64,000 bases of DNA from Citricoccus sp. K5 (GTDB lineage Bacteria; Actinomycetota; Actinomycetes; Actinomycetales; Micrococcaceae). Numbering within the stretch: the first letter of the stretch is position 1; every line of letters starts with the position of its first letter. The position numbers were made by a program, and so were the translations under genes. Below, piece after piece: positions 1 to 7,910 of the stretch. The DNA lies in the NCBI RefSeq assembly GCF_902506195.1, contig NZ_LR732817.1:2488245-2552244 (forward strand), read 5' to 3'. The notes beneath the pieces were generated by a model. The model had not been told where the DNA came from, did not search any database, and saw nothing but the letters and a program-made list of their open reading frames with translations.

Positions 1-17
1 TCCAGCTGACCCCGCGA

Positions 18-1157
18 CTACTCCGGGATGCCCGCGTAGGAGTGCAGGCCCGGGAAGTACGTGTTGACGATGGTGAAGTTGAAGACCAGGCAGGCGAAGC
101 CGATGATCGAGAGCCAGGCGGCGCGGTCACCGGTCCAGCCGCGGGTGGCCCGGGCGTGCAGGTAGCCGGCGTAGACCACCCAGATGACGAAGGTCCACAC
201 CTCCTTGGTGTCCCAGCCCCAGTAGCGGCCCCAGGCGGCCTCGGCCCAGATGGCACCGGCGATCAGGGTGAAGGTCCACATCACGAAGCCCACCGCGTTG
301 ATGCGGTAGGACCAGTTCTCGAGGCTGAAGGCGGACGGGACCAGACGCATGAAGGCGGGCTTGCCCTCGCCCCCCGTCCGCAGACGGGCCTCGCGGCGGT
401 GCTGAAGCAGCTGCAGCACGCTCATCGCGCAGGTCAGGCCGAAGAGTGACGAGGCGAGCACGGCCACGGAGACGTGGATGACGATCCACGGGGACTGCAG
501 GGCCGGCTGCAGGTGCGCGATCGGGGTCGGGAAGCCCATGGTGGCCGCGCACATCATGACGACGACCAGCCCTGAGACGAAGGTCCCCAGGAAGCGGAGG
601 TCCTTCCGAATGAGGAACAGCAGGTAGACCGCGGCGACCAGCAGTGCGCCGGTGGTGCAGAACTCGTACATGTTGCCCCACGGAACCCGGTTGGCCGAGA
701 CACCGCGGGCGACCACTGCGAAGGCGTGCAGCAGCACGCTGATGACCATCAGGGCCACGGCCACGTTGGCGGCCGGGCGCCGGGTGGTGCCCAGGTACGC
801 CATGTCATCGTCCACGAGGTGCTGCTCGGGGTGCCCGGCACCTGAGTTCTTCCCCGTCCCCCTGCTGCCCGTGACGGCAGAGGAGGAGCCGGCTGCCGGC
901 TGCGTACTCGCCTCCGTGCTCGCCTCCTGGCGCACGACGCCGGCCCCCACCAGCTGCTCGCGGCGCTCCAGCGCCGCTGCCGAGGCGTCATTGGACGCGC
1001 CGGACTCGGCGGCCAGTTCGGCCTCGAGGGTGCGGATGGTTTTGGATGAGGTCGCCATGTCGATGGCGAACACGATGAAGGCCGCGGCGTAGACCAGCGC
1101 AGCGATCAGCATGAACAGGTCGCTGTAGCTGGCCAGCTGCAGATTGATGGACTGCAT
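18..1157 (-). CDS. ccsB: Cytochrome c biogenesis protein CcsB (ResC/CcsA family), haem handling subunit
   Basis: Integral membrane partner of ResB in System II cytochrome c maturation; the pair moves haem across the membrane and attaches it to apocytochromes. 379 residues: one N-terminal membrane segment (about 10-35), a low-complexity Ser/Ala/Gly-rich linker (40-120), then a polytopic core. The tryptophan-rich haem-binding motif of the family, WGRYWGWDTKEVW, is at about residues 309-321, and family histidines lie in the flanking helices. The ATG at 1157 is preceded by GGAG at a good distance and lies 3 bases after the resB stop, so it is the distal gene of the operon resolved here. The N-terminal linker makes it longer than many CcsB proteins. 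Confidence 0.93.
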   Translation of the reverse strand: MQSINLQLASYSDLFMLIAALVYAAAFIVFAIDMATSSKTIRTLEAELAAESGASNDASAAALERREQLVGAGVVRQEASTEASTQPAAGSSSAVTGSRGTGKNSGAGHPEQHLVDDDMAYLGTTRRPAANVAVALMVISVLLHAFAVVARGVSANRVPWGNMYEFCTTGALLVAAVYLLFLIRKDLRFLGTFVSGLVVVMMCAATMGFPTPIAHLQPALQSPWIVIHVSVAVLASSLFGLTCAMSVLQLLQHRREARLRTGGEGKPAFMRLVPSAFSLENWSYRINAVGFVMWTFTLIAGAIWAEAAWGRYWGWDTKEVWTFVIWVVYAGYLHARATRGWTGDRAAWLSIIGFACLVFNFTIVNTYFPGLHSYAGIPE

Positions 1158-1160
1158 GGG

Positions 1161-2888
1161 TTACTCCGGTCGGTTCTCGGTGGCGCCGGTGGTCCCGGCG
1201 GTGGATGATGCTGTCTGGCGGTTGCCGGAGTCGTCCTCCGGGGCGATCACGGGCCAGGTCTTCTCGAACTGGCGGCGCAGGGAGACGTTCTCCTCGCGCA
1301 GCCCGAAGTCCTCGCCACGGGCGAGCAGGCCGTACTCCACCATGGTGGACCCGTCCGGGCCGGTAGCGCTACGGACCCACACGCGGCGGCGGCGCACGAA
1401 CAGGCTCACGCCCAGGGACACCAGGGCCAGGACGGCGAAGAAGCCGACGCCCCACTTGCCCGGATCGTGGTGGATGTCCAGGCCGACGTACCGCTGGACG
1501 CCGTCGAAGCTGATGGAGCCCTTGCCCTCCGGCAGGTCGTAGGACTCCCCCGGGCTCAGCGTGATGCCGCCGGACTCGAGGTCCCGGTTGTTCAGCTCGG
1601 TGAGGTTGTCCGTGTCCAGCACGTACACGTTCTGCGGTTCGCCGTCGTCCAGGCCGAGGTCGCCGTAGTACGAGTTCAGGTTCAGCTCGGGCTCGTACAG
1701 CTCCGGGTCGATCGAGACGGCCACGCCATCCTCCCCGGTGTAGGCCGTCGGCAGGAAGAACCCGACGAAGCCCAGCTGCTCCGGCTGCGCATCCGGGGCC
1801 TTGATGACCATCAGCGAGGTGTAGAGCTGGTCCTGGACCTGCGCGACGACGGGTCCCTGGAACGCGATGTCCCCGTTGCCGTCCCGGACGGTGACCTCCG
1901 GCGCGTAGCCGTTGCCGACGAGGTAGACGCGGGTGCCGCCGATGTCGAACGGGTGGTTGACCTTCAGGTCCTGCTGCGTCGCCTCGCCGCCGGTCCCCTC
2001 CTGGACGGTCATGTGCGCGGTGAAGTCCAACGGCTGGCCGTAGTGGGTCTCCGACTCACGGTCGAACACCGCCTCGAAGCCGTCCAGGGTCATCGAGAAC
2101 GGCTCCAGCCGGTCCTCGGAGAAGGCGCTGCCGGGCGTGAAGGAGTCATAGGCCACGAGGGTGTTGGCGAAGCCCTCCCCCTCCACGATGATCTTCTGCC
2201 CCGAATAGCTGAGCAGGCCGCCGACGGCCATGAACGCCAGCACTCCGATGAGGGACAGGTGGAAGAAGATGTTGCCGATCTCCCGGACATAGCCGCGCTC
2301 GGCACCCACGGAGGCGCCGCCGTCGGGCTCCTCGCGGACGTCCGTGCGGTAGCCGCGCTTCTTCAGGATCCGTGCGGCCTGGGCCACCGCGTCCCGCGGG
2401 GACGGCCCGGTGGACTCGAGAACCACCTTGCCGTACTCGGGCAGGCGGTTCAGCCGGCGCGGGGTCCGCGGCGGGGCGGAGCGCAGGTCCTTGGCGTGCT
2501 TGGCGGCCCGCGGCACCACGCAGCCGATGAGCGAGACGAACAGCAGGATGTAGATGGCGGAGAACCAGACGGACGAGTACACGTCGAACATCTGGAAGCG
2601 GTCCAGCCATTCACCCTGGACGGGGTTGTCCTTGAGGTACTGGTTGACGATCTCCGGGCCGGCCGGGCGCTGCGGGAACAGGGATCCGGGCACGGCGGCC
2701 ACGGCCAACAGCAGCAGCAGCATCAGCGCGGTGCGCATGGAGGTCAGCTGCCGCCAGGCAAAGCGCAGGGACTCCTTGAAGCCCAGCGCGGGGACGGCAA
2801 CATCCCTGCGGTCTTCCCGCTGGCGGTTCGTCCGGCCCGATTGGGCCTCCTCGGCCCGGGTGGCCCGAACGTTGTCCTCTTGACTCAA
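1161..2888 (-). CDS. resB: Cytochrome c biogenesis protein ResB
   Basis: ResB-domain membrane protein that with CcsB forms the haem-ligation complex of System II. Three membrane segments near the N-terminus (about residues 45-65, 100-120, 200-220), a large extracytoplasmic domain, and a last membrane segment near 510. A TTG start at 2888 is chosen because it overlaps the ccdA stop as TTGA with a GTGAGG ribosome site about 9 bases upstream, giving 575 residues; the in-frame ATG at 2948 would overlap ccdA by 64 bases. The start is inferred from spacing, the family assignment is firm. Confidence 0.92.
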   Translation of the reverse strand: MSQEDNVRATRAEEAQSGRTNRQREDRRDVAVPALGFKESLRFAWRQLTSMRTALMLLLLLAVAAVPGSLFPQRPAGPEIVNQYLKDNPVQGEWLDRFQMFDVYSSVWFSAIYILLFVSLIGCVVPRAAKHAKDLRSAPPRTPRRLNRLPEYGKVVLESTGPSPRDAVAQAARILKKRGYRTDVREEPDGGASVGAERGYVREIGNIFFHLSLIGVLAFMAVGGLLSYSGQKIIVEGEGFANTLVAYDSFTPGSAFSEDRLEPFSMTLDGFEAVFDRESETHYGQPLDFTAHMTVQEGTGGEATQQDLKVNHPFDIGGTRVYLVGNGYAPEVTVRDGNGDIAFQGPVVAQVQDQLYTSLMVIKAPDAQPEQLGFVGFFLPTAYTGEDGVAVSIDPELYEPELNLNSYYGDLGLDDGEPQNVYVLDTDNLTELNNRDLESGGITLSPGESYDLPEGKGSISFDGVQRYVGLDIHHDPGKWGVGFFAVLALVSLGVSLFVRRRRVWVRSATGPDGSTMVEYGLLARGEDFGLREENVSLRRQFEKTWPVIAPEDDSGNRQTASSTAGTTGATENRPE

Positions 2889-3673
2889 ATCGGCAGCCTC
2901 ACTTCGTTGGCGAACCAGGTCTGCAGCTGAATGACCCAGGAGTTCCACAGCCCGGACACCATCAGCGCGCCGAGCACGATCAGCAGCCCGCCGCCGAAGC
3001 GCATCACGGCCACCCGGTGCCTGCGGAAGAAGGCCATGGCACCCATGCCGCGGCGCAGGCCGAGGGCGATGAGCAGGAACGGCAGGCCCAGGCCCAGGCA
3101 GTAGATGAACGCCAGCAGCGCGCCCTTACCCGGATTGGTGGACCCGGCGGTGGACATGGCAAGGACGGCGGCCATGGTCGGGCCGATGCAGGGGGCCCAG
3201 CCCAAGCCGAAGGTCACGCCGAGCACCGGGGCACCCCACAGCCCGGCCTTCGGCTGGACGTGCAGGCGGCGGTCCTGCTGCAGCCGGTCGAGCCCGCCCA
3301 TGAACACGACGCCCAGGACCATCACCACCACGCCGAGCACGCGGGTCAGCCATTCGCCGTCCCCCTGCAGCCAGATGGTGACCTGGGAGAAGACGATTCC
3401 CACGAGCACGAACACCGCGGAGAAACCCAGGACGAACAACGCGATGCCGAGGAGCATCCGTCCACGCTTCTGGTCCTGCAGATCCGCCCCGGTCAGCCCG
3501 GTCACATAGCCCAGATAGCCCGGCACGAGCGGCAGCACGCACGGCGAGAGGAAAGAGACGAGACCGGCCAGCAGGGCGATGGGCATGGCCAACAGCATCG
3601 AGCCGTCCATGACGATCTCGGCGAAGGGGTTGTTGACAGTGGTGGTGGCGGTGGTGATGGCGGCCTGCAGCAT
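2885..3673 (-). CDS. ccdA: Cytochrome c biogenesis protein CcdA (DsbD-type thiol transporter)
   Basis: Six-helix membrane protein of 262 residues that passes electrons from cytoplasmic thioredoxin to extracytoplasmic thiol proteins, here most likely the TlpA-like lipoprotein encoded just upstream. The two cysteines that exchange the disulfide are visible in FLSPCVLPLVPGY (about residues 41-53) and GLGWAPCIGP (about 155-164). The start ATG lies 8 bases after the tlpA stop and its own stop overlaps resB, consistent with a single transcript phosphatase-tlpA-ccdA-resB-ccsB. Confidence 0.95.
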   Translation of the reverse strand: MLQAAITTATTTVNNPFAEIVMDGSMLLAMPIALLAGLVSFLSPCVLPLVPGYLGYVTGLTGADLQDQKRGRMLLGIALFVLGFSAVFVLVGIVFSQVTIWLQGDGEWLTRVLGVVVMVLGVVFMGGLDRLQQDRRLHVQPKAGLWGAPVLGVTFGLGWAPCIGPTMAAVLAMSTAGSTNPGKGALLAFIYCLGLGLPFLLIALGLRRGMGAMAFFRRHRVAVMRFGGGLLIVLGALMVSGLWNSWVIQLQTWFANEVRLPI

Positions 3674-3681
3674 CGGGCAGC

Positions 3682-4356
3682 TCAGGCCTGCTCGTCGGCA
3701 GGGTCGGCCGGTTCATCGACAACGGTGGCGATCAGCGTCTTGAGGGTGGAACGCTCCGCGACCCCGAGGATGCGGGCCGAGACGCGGCCCTGGCGGTCCA
3801 GGACGATGGTGGTGGGCACGGCCTGCGGCGGCACATAGTCCGTCATGGCCAGCAGCACCTGGCCGCCGCGGTCCTCCAGCGAGGGGTAGGTGATCCCGAA
3901 GTTCCGCTCGAACGCCTCGGCGGTGCCGGCGGTGTCCCGCACGTTCACGCCCACGAACCGAACGCCCTGCGGCTCCCATTCCTCATGCAGGGACTGCAGG
4001 TCCGGAGCCTCCACGCGGCACGGGGCGCACGCCGCGTACCAGAAGTTCAGCACCACGGGTTCCCCGAGCCAGTCCGCAGAACCGACGGATTCACCAGAGA
4101 AGGCGGTGGACGTGAACTGCACGGGTTCGCCGCGGTCCTCGGCGGCGATCTCCAGGACGGAGCCGTCACCGGCGATGTAGTTCTTTCCATCCGCGTTCCC
4201 CGCCTGGGCGGCCAGGGGGTCCTCGGTGGAGCAGGCCGCCAGCAGCGGCAATACTGCCAGCCCGGCGAGTCCGGCCAGCACGTTCCGCCGGCTCGGGCCG
4301 GTCCCGGATCGGGGACCGGAGCCGTGGGCTGGTCGGTGCTGATGTGGAACGGTCAT
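3682..4356 (-). CDS. TlpA/ResA-like thioredoxin-fold lipoprotein
   Basis: Extracytoplasmic thiol-disulfide oxidoreductase expected to reduce apocytochrome c cysteines before haem attachment. From the ATG at 4356 it has 224 residues: a signal peptide with SRRNVLAG (twin-arginine-like) and a lipobox LLAAC ending near residue 42, then a thioredoxin fold with the redox motif WYAACAPC. An upstream in-frame ATG at 4611 was rejected because it would overlap the neighbouring phosphatase by about 120 bases and place the signal peptide internally. Lies directly ahead of ccdA, its likely electron donor. Confidence 0.9.
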   Translation of the reverse strand: MTVPHQHRPAHGSGPRSGTGPSRRNVLAGLAGLAVLPLLAACSTEDPLAAQAGNADGKNYIAGDGSVLEIAAEDRGEPVQFTSTAFSGESVGSADWLGEPVVLNFWYAACAPCRVEAPDLQSLHEEWEPQGVRFVGVNVRDTAGTAEAFERNFGITYPSLEDRGGQVLLAMTDYVPPQAVPTTIVLDRQGRVSARILGVAERSTLKTLIATVVDEPADPADEQA

Positions 4357-4490
4357 GGCAGCTCGGGTACTCCAGTGGGGAATGGGCGTCCGTTGGATTC
4401 TACCGCCTGTAGTAGACGCGGGTGGAATCCGGTTGGACGAAGCAGCCGGCGTGGTGCGGGGCTGGGGTGGCCGGGGCCGTGTGGAGCGCG

Positions 4491-5159
4491 TCAGGCGCCC
4501 GGCAGGTTGGAGGCGTGGGCCAGCAGGGCTGCGTTGGGCTCCCGGTACTCCACCCGCGGGGCGGAGCGTCCCCGTTCGAAGTGCAGTGAGGTGACGGAGG
4601 TCAGGGTGCACTCGCGCTGGCGCGGATCGTGCCAGAGCGGCTTGCCCTCGGCCGAGAGCCGGGTGACCCAGATGGGCAGTTGGTGGGAGACGACGATCGC
4701 CTCGGCACCCTCGCCCCCGATGTCCACGGCCCGGTCACGCAGCTCCAGGATGCCCTCGCTCATCCGGCTCACCTGGGATCGGTACGGCTCACCCCAGGAG
4801 GGGCGCCACGGATTGAGCAGGAAGGGCCAGTGGCGCGGCTTCCAGAGCTGCCTGGCCACCCGCGACCCGCCCTCGAAGTGGTTCGTGGCCTCGATGAACC
4901 GGTCATCGATGGCCGGCTCCAGTGACAGTGCCTGGCCGATGGGTGCCGCCGTCTCCCGGGCGCGCTGCAGGGAGGAGGAGACGAGCAGGGCCGGCGTCCG
5001 GCTGGAAGCGCGAGCCTCACCGGCGAACCAGTCGCCGATGTCCGCCGCCATCCGGTGCCCGAGTTCCGAAAGGTGGTAACCGGGAATACGACCGTAGAGG
5101 ACCCTGTCCGGGTTGTGGACTTCTCCATGGCGGACAAGGTGGACGGTCGCAGAAGGCAT
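4491..5159 (-). CDS. Histidine phosphatase family protein (phosphoglycerate mutase-like)
   Basis: 222-residue cytoplasmic phosphatase of the His branch-1 superfamily. The phosphohistidine motif LVRHGE is at residues 8-13, and a second catalytic segment VVSHQLPI is near residue 155. Substrate unknown; members range from phosphoglycerate mutases to broad phosphatases. It sits at the head of the cytochrome c maturation operon, an arrangement also known in Mycobacterium (Rv0525-Rv0529), so co-transcription is plausible, although 134 bases separate it from the tlpA start. Confidence 0.85.
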   Translation of the reverse strand: MPSATVHLVRHGEVHNPDRVLYGRIPGYHLSELGHRMAADIGDWFAGEARASSRTPALLVSSSLQRARETAAPIGQALSLEPAIDDRFIEATNHFEGGSRVARQLWKPRHWPFLLNPWRPSWGEPYRSQVSRMSEGILELRDRAVDIGGEGAEAIVVSHQLPIWVTRLSAEGKPLWHDPRQRECTLTSVTSLHFERGRSAPRVEYREPNAALLAHASNLPGA

Positions 5160-5237
5160 GAGTCCATACTGTCAGAATCGGGCGATAGCGTTGACCCAAG
5201 ACCATTCGACCCGAGAGTCCCGCAGGAAGGGCCCGCC

Positions 5238-6116
5238 ATGAACGAGCAGCATCCCGAACACCCCGAGCAGCCTGACGAGCCCCAGCAGCCACGTCAGCCG
5301 GGTCAGCCGGACCAGCCGGACCAGCCCCGGGACGATCGCCCCCAGTACGGCATCCGCCTGACGCCGGAACAGCAGGCCGAGCACCACGCCCGGCTGAGTC
5401 AGGCCCAGCAGGAACGGCAGGGCCAGCAGGGCCAGCAGGGCCAGCAGGGCCAGCAGGGCCAGCATCCGGCCCCGCCATACGGTCAACCGACGCAGGGCCA
5501 GTCCCCCTACGGTCAGCCGCCGCAGGGGCAGAACGCCTACGGCCAAGCTCCCTACGGTCAGTCGCCCTACGGACAGCACCCTCAGGGCTACTCCCCCTAC
5601 GGGCAGCCGCCGGCCGACCAACCCGGCCCGGGGTACGGCTTCCCGGGTCAGGGCGACCCGCAGCAGCTCGGTCCGATCACCAGGCCGAGCACGATCGACC
5701 GGTCCTACTGGCTGATCCTCACGGCCGGCCTCGCGTTCCTGGTCATCGAGCTGCTCTCCCTGTTCTCGCCGAACATGGGGCTGACGCCGGAGATGCTGGA
5801 CCTCTACCAGGAGCAGATGGATGCGGCCGGCCTGGCGATCGAGATGGAGTCGTTCCTGGCCTCGGTGCGCATCTTCGCCGTGGTCTTCACGGCGCTCCTG
5901 GTGGTGCTGTACTGGCTGATCGCCACCGGCATCCGCCGCGGTTCCAACGTGGCCCGGATCTTCGGCACGATCTTCGCCGTCCTCTCCCTGACCTCCGCCT
6001 TCGGCCCCGGCCTCATCTATGTGGCCCTGGGCGTCGCCGGAATCGTCTTCGCCTACCTGCGCCCCTCCAGTGAGTACCTCCGCGCCAAGGCGTGGGAGAA
6101 GGCCATGCGCCGCTAA
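5238..6116 (+). CDS. Hypothetical membrane protein with Pro/Gln/Gly/Tyr-rich cytoplasmic tail
   Basis: 292 residues from the ATG at 5238, which follows AGGAAGG 7 bases upstream; the open frame extends upstream to 5055 but that part overlaps the divergent phosphatase. Residues 1-155 are low complexity: an acidic Pro/Gln segment, a run of QQG triplets encoded by a 9-base tandem repeat, then PYGQ-type repeats. The C-terminal half has about four membrane helices (near 160-180, 210-235, 245-270 and the end). Such PYGQ-rich N-termini are common on actinobacterial envelope proteins. Function not recognised. Confidence 0.8.
   Translation: MNEQHPEHPEQPDEPQQPRQPGQPDQPDQPRDDRPQYGIRLTPEQQAEHHARLSQAQQERQGQQGQQGQQGQQGQHPAPPYGQPTQGQSPYGQPPQGQNAYGQAPYGQSPYGQHPQGYSPYGQPPADQPGPGYGFPGQGDPQQLGPITRPSTIDRSYWLILTAGLAFLVIELLSLFSPNMGLTPEMLDLYQEQMDAAGLAIEMESFLASVRIFAVVFTALLVVLYWLIATGIRRGSNVARIFGTIFAVLSLTSAFGPGLIYVALGVAGIVFAYLRPSSEYLRAKAWEKAMRR
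5422..5462 (+). repeat. 9-bp coding tandem repeat (unit gccagcagg, about 4.5 copies)
   Basis: Four exact copies of gccagcagg followed by a partial copy. It encodes repeated Gln-Gln-Gly/Gly-Gln units in the low-complexity tail of the membrane protein at 5238-6116. The unit length is a multiple of three, so copy-number change would keep the frame. Confidence 0.9.
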
Positions 6117-6165
6117 GCCCTCCGCGACTCCGGCACCTCCCGATCAACCGCCCCGGCCGGCGCCG

Positions 6166-6828
6166 CTACTGCCGCAACTCGGCCTGGTGGAAGGCCAGGA
6201 TCTGCAGTTCGGTGGACAGGTCCACGGCACGCACCGTCACTTCGCGGGGCACCACCAGGTCCACGGGGGCGAAGTTCAGCAGTCCCCGGATACCCGCCGC
6301 CACCAGACGGTCGGCCACGGTCTGCGCGACGCCGGCCGGCACCGCCATGATCGCCAGCCTCGCCTCGGACTCGGCGACGCTGCCCTCCAGCTCCTCGAGC
6401 GGACGGACCACCACGGAACCGCGCCGTTGCCCGATCAGGCGGGGGTCGGCGTCGAGCACGGCGCACAGGCGCATCCCGCGCTCTCCGAAACCGGCATATC
6501 CGGCCAGTGCCGAGCCGAGGTGCCCGGCACCCACCAGGATCACGGGTTGGTCCTCCACGAGGCCCAGGGCGCGGCTGATGGCCTGCTGGAGCGCGGCCAC
6601 GGGATAGCCGACCCCGCGGCGGCCCAGTTGGCCCAGGCTGGACAGGTCCCGGCGCAGCACCGCCGGACTGACCCCGGTGTGCCGGGCCAGGTCGGTGGAG
6701 GACACCCGGACGGTTCCGGCCCGGGCCAGCGTGGCCAGGGCGCGCAGGTAGCCCGGCAACCGGGCCACGGTGGGCCGGGAGAGGCCGGACCCCGGCCCGC
6801 GGCGGTGACCGGCACCGTCGCTGCTCAT
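6166..6828 (-). CDS. rex: Redox-sensing transcriptional repressor Rex
   Basis: NADH/NAD+-responsive repressor of respiratory and fermentative genes. 220 residues: N-terminal winged helix (about 20-80, containing TGVSPAVLRRDLSSLG, the Rex recognition helix region) and a Rossmann domain with VGAGHLGSALAGY at about residues 97-109. Its ATG overlaps the stop of the upstream glutaredoxin-like gene by 4 bases, so the two are translationally coupled. I did not find a convincing Rex operator (TGTGAA-N-TTCACA type) in this window, so its targets are not visible here. Confidence 0.92.
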   Translation of the reverse strand: MSSDGAGHRRGPGSGLSRPTVARLPGYLRALATLARAGTVRVSSTDLARHTGVSPAVLRRDLSSLGQLGRRGVGYPVAALQQAISRALGLVEDQPVILVGAGHLGSALAGYAGFGERGMRLCAVLDADPRLIGQRRGSVVVRPLEELEGSVAESEARLAIMAVPAGVAQTVADRLVAAGIRGLLNFAPVDLVVPREVTVRAVDLSTELQILAFHQAELRQ

Positions 6829-7127
6829 GGCCGGTCCGCGGTCAGCATCCGCTCCAGGCGGACCGGGTCGATCCGCCAGAAGTCCCGCTGCACGCCGTCC
6901 ACCATCAGGACGGGGATCTCCTCGGCATGCCGCTCGGCCAGATACGGACGCCCCGCGATGTCCACAGCCTGCCAGTCCACACCGAGCCGGCCACAGACCT
7001 CCCCCACCACGGCCAGGGCATCCGCGCAGAGGTGACAGCCGTCCTTGACGAGGAGCTCGACGGCGGGAACGGGGCTGGCGGCGGACGAAGGTGCCGGCGG
7101 AGGCTGCATGTCAGTCATCGGCTCCAT
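6825..7127 (-). CDS. Glutaredoxin-like protein (DUF836 family type)
   Basis: 100-residue thioredoxin-fold protein with the redox pair CHLC at about residues 32-35 and the typical sequence VELLVKDGCHLCADAL. Likely a small cytoplasmic dithiol oxidoreductase. Coupled to rex by an ATGA overlap, an association often seen in actinobacteria. Three in-frame methionines at the start (residues 1, 4, 7) leave the exact N-terminus open. Confidence 0.85.
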   Translation of the reverse strand: MEPMTDMQPPPAPSSAASPVPAVELLVKDGCHLCADALAVVGEVCGRLGVDWQAVDIAGRPYLAERHAEEIPVLMVDGVQRDFWRIDPVRLERMLTADRP

Positions 7128-7173
7128 CGTAGGCCCGGCGGAGGTTCAACGGCCCCGAGTGGCTTAAACAGCT

Positions 7174-7209
7174 CCGGGGCCGTCCTGCCTTGCGGCGGGA
7201 CGGCCCCGG
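7174..7209 (-). terminator. Strong GC hairpin after bS22 (candidate terminator)
   Basis: Left arm 7174-7189 and right arm 7194-7209 form a 16-bp stem with one T-G wobble and a 4-base loop. In the minus direction it lies 27 bases after the bS22 stop and is followed only by a weak T-rich stretch (TGTTTAAG). The inner segment can alternatively pair with 7150-7158 (see findings). Confidence 0.6.
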
Positions 7210-7236
7210 ATGCAGCGAAGCCTCGCGGTGAAGCGC

Positions 7237-7335
7237 CTACTTCTTGTTGCGGCGCTGGTGACGAGTCTTGCGCAGTTGCTTGCGGTGCTTCTTCTTGGAC
7301 ATCCGCTTGCGGCGCTTCTTGATCACTGAACCCAT
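7237..7335 (-). CDS. 30S ribosomal protein bS22 (AURKAIP1/COX24 domain)
   Basis: A 32-residue, extremely basic protein beginning MGSVIKKRRKRMSKKKHRK and ending RRNKK. It matches the short actinobacterial small-subunit protein bS22 (Mycobacterium Rv0500B-type), which binds 16S rRNA near the decoding region. The ATG at 7335 has an AAGAGG ribosome site about 9 bases upstream. It is flanked by the BldC-like HTH gene upstream, the arrangement seen in Mycobacterium (Rv0500A-Rv0500B). Too short for most gene callers, but nearly every codon is the one expected. Confidence 0.92.
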   Translation of the reverse strand: MGSVIKKRRKRMSKKKHRKQLRKTRHQRRNKK

Positions 7336-7419
7336 AGGGAAACCTCTTGTGTGGTTGGTGAATCCGCAACAGACGCCTGTTGAAGATCCGTACATCTTTG
7401 GTCAAAAACGTTCCCTAAC

Positions 7420-7446
7420 ACCTTACCCTGCACTCGGGTGTGGCAA
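7420..7446 (-). promoter_or_regulatory. Candidate promoter for the bS22 gene
   Basis: Minus strand: TTGCCA (7446-7441) and TAAGGT (7425-7420) separated by 15 bases, about 85 bases upstream of the bS22 ATG. The spacing is short for a housekeeping sigma factor, so this is only a candidate. Confidence 0.3.
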
Positions 7447-7528
7447 CGAACCGGGAACATCGGCCGGCGTCAGGACCGGCCAGAATGCCGGCACAGGGGC
7501 CGGCAGACATCACGTGTGGCACGCGAGG

Positions 7529-7756
7529 TCAGGCGTGCCGGTCATCCGTCCCGGTGGCCCGGTGGTCCGTGGCGCCGGTCTGCAGGATCTGCTCGACGGC
7601 GGACTCGGGCACCCGGTAGGAACGGCCGAAACGCACAGCGGGGAGCTCGCCGGCATGGATCATCCGGTACACGGTCATACGGGACACGCGCATCATCTCG
7701 GCCACTTCTGTGACCGTCATGAAGCGCGTGTCGGCGAAGTTACCGGCATCAACCAC
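7529..7756 (-). CDS. BldC-like helix-turn-helix (MerR/excisionase-type) DNA-binding protein
   Basis: Small one-domain DNA-binding protein: MTVTEVAEMMRVSRMTVYRM followed by the wing HAGELPAVRFGRSYRVPESAV, the signature of BldC and excisionase-like regulators. A GTG start at 7756 (75 residues, GGGGAA a few bases upstream) fits the usual family length; an in-frame ATG at 7837 would add a 27-residue non-conserved extension. Conserved next to bS22 and proC in actinobacteria. It lacks an effector domain, so it probably binds DNA cooperatively on repeats. Confidence 0.85.
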   Translation of the reverse strand: MVDAGNFADTRFMTVTEVAEMMRVSRMTVYRMIHAGELPAVRFGRSYRVPESAVEQILQTGATDHRATGTDDRHA

Positions 7757-7910
7757 TTGCGTTCCCCATTTCCACTGCCTTGCTTCGAACTGTCTCGATC
7801 TGGCGGCACAGTACATCTGCCGCGCCAGGCGTGGCATTCTCAGACATCATATCGAACACACGGTGCACTTGTGTCACCACAGGCACACCCACAGAGCATA
7901 CAACGGCGTG

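Noticed and set aside
5160-5237. Promoter with TTGACC near 5190 in the phosphatase/membrane-protein divergent region
   Set aside because: No acceptable -10 element at a suitable distance on either strand.
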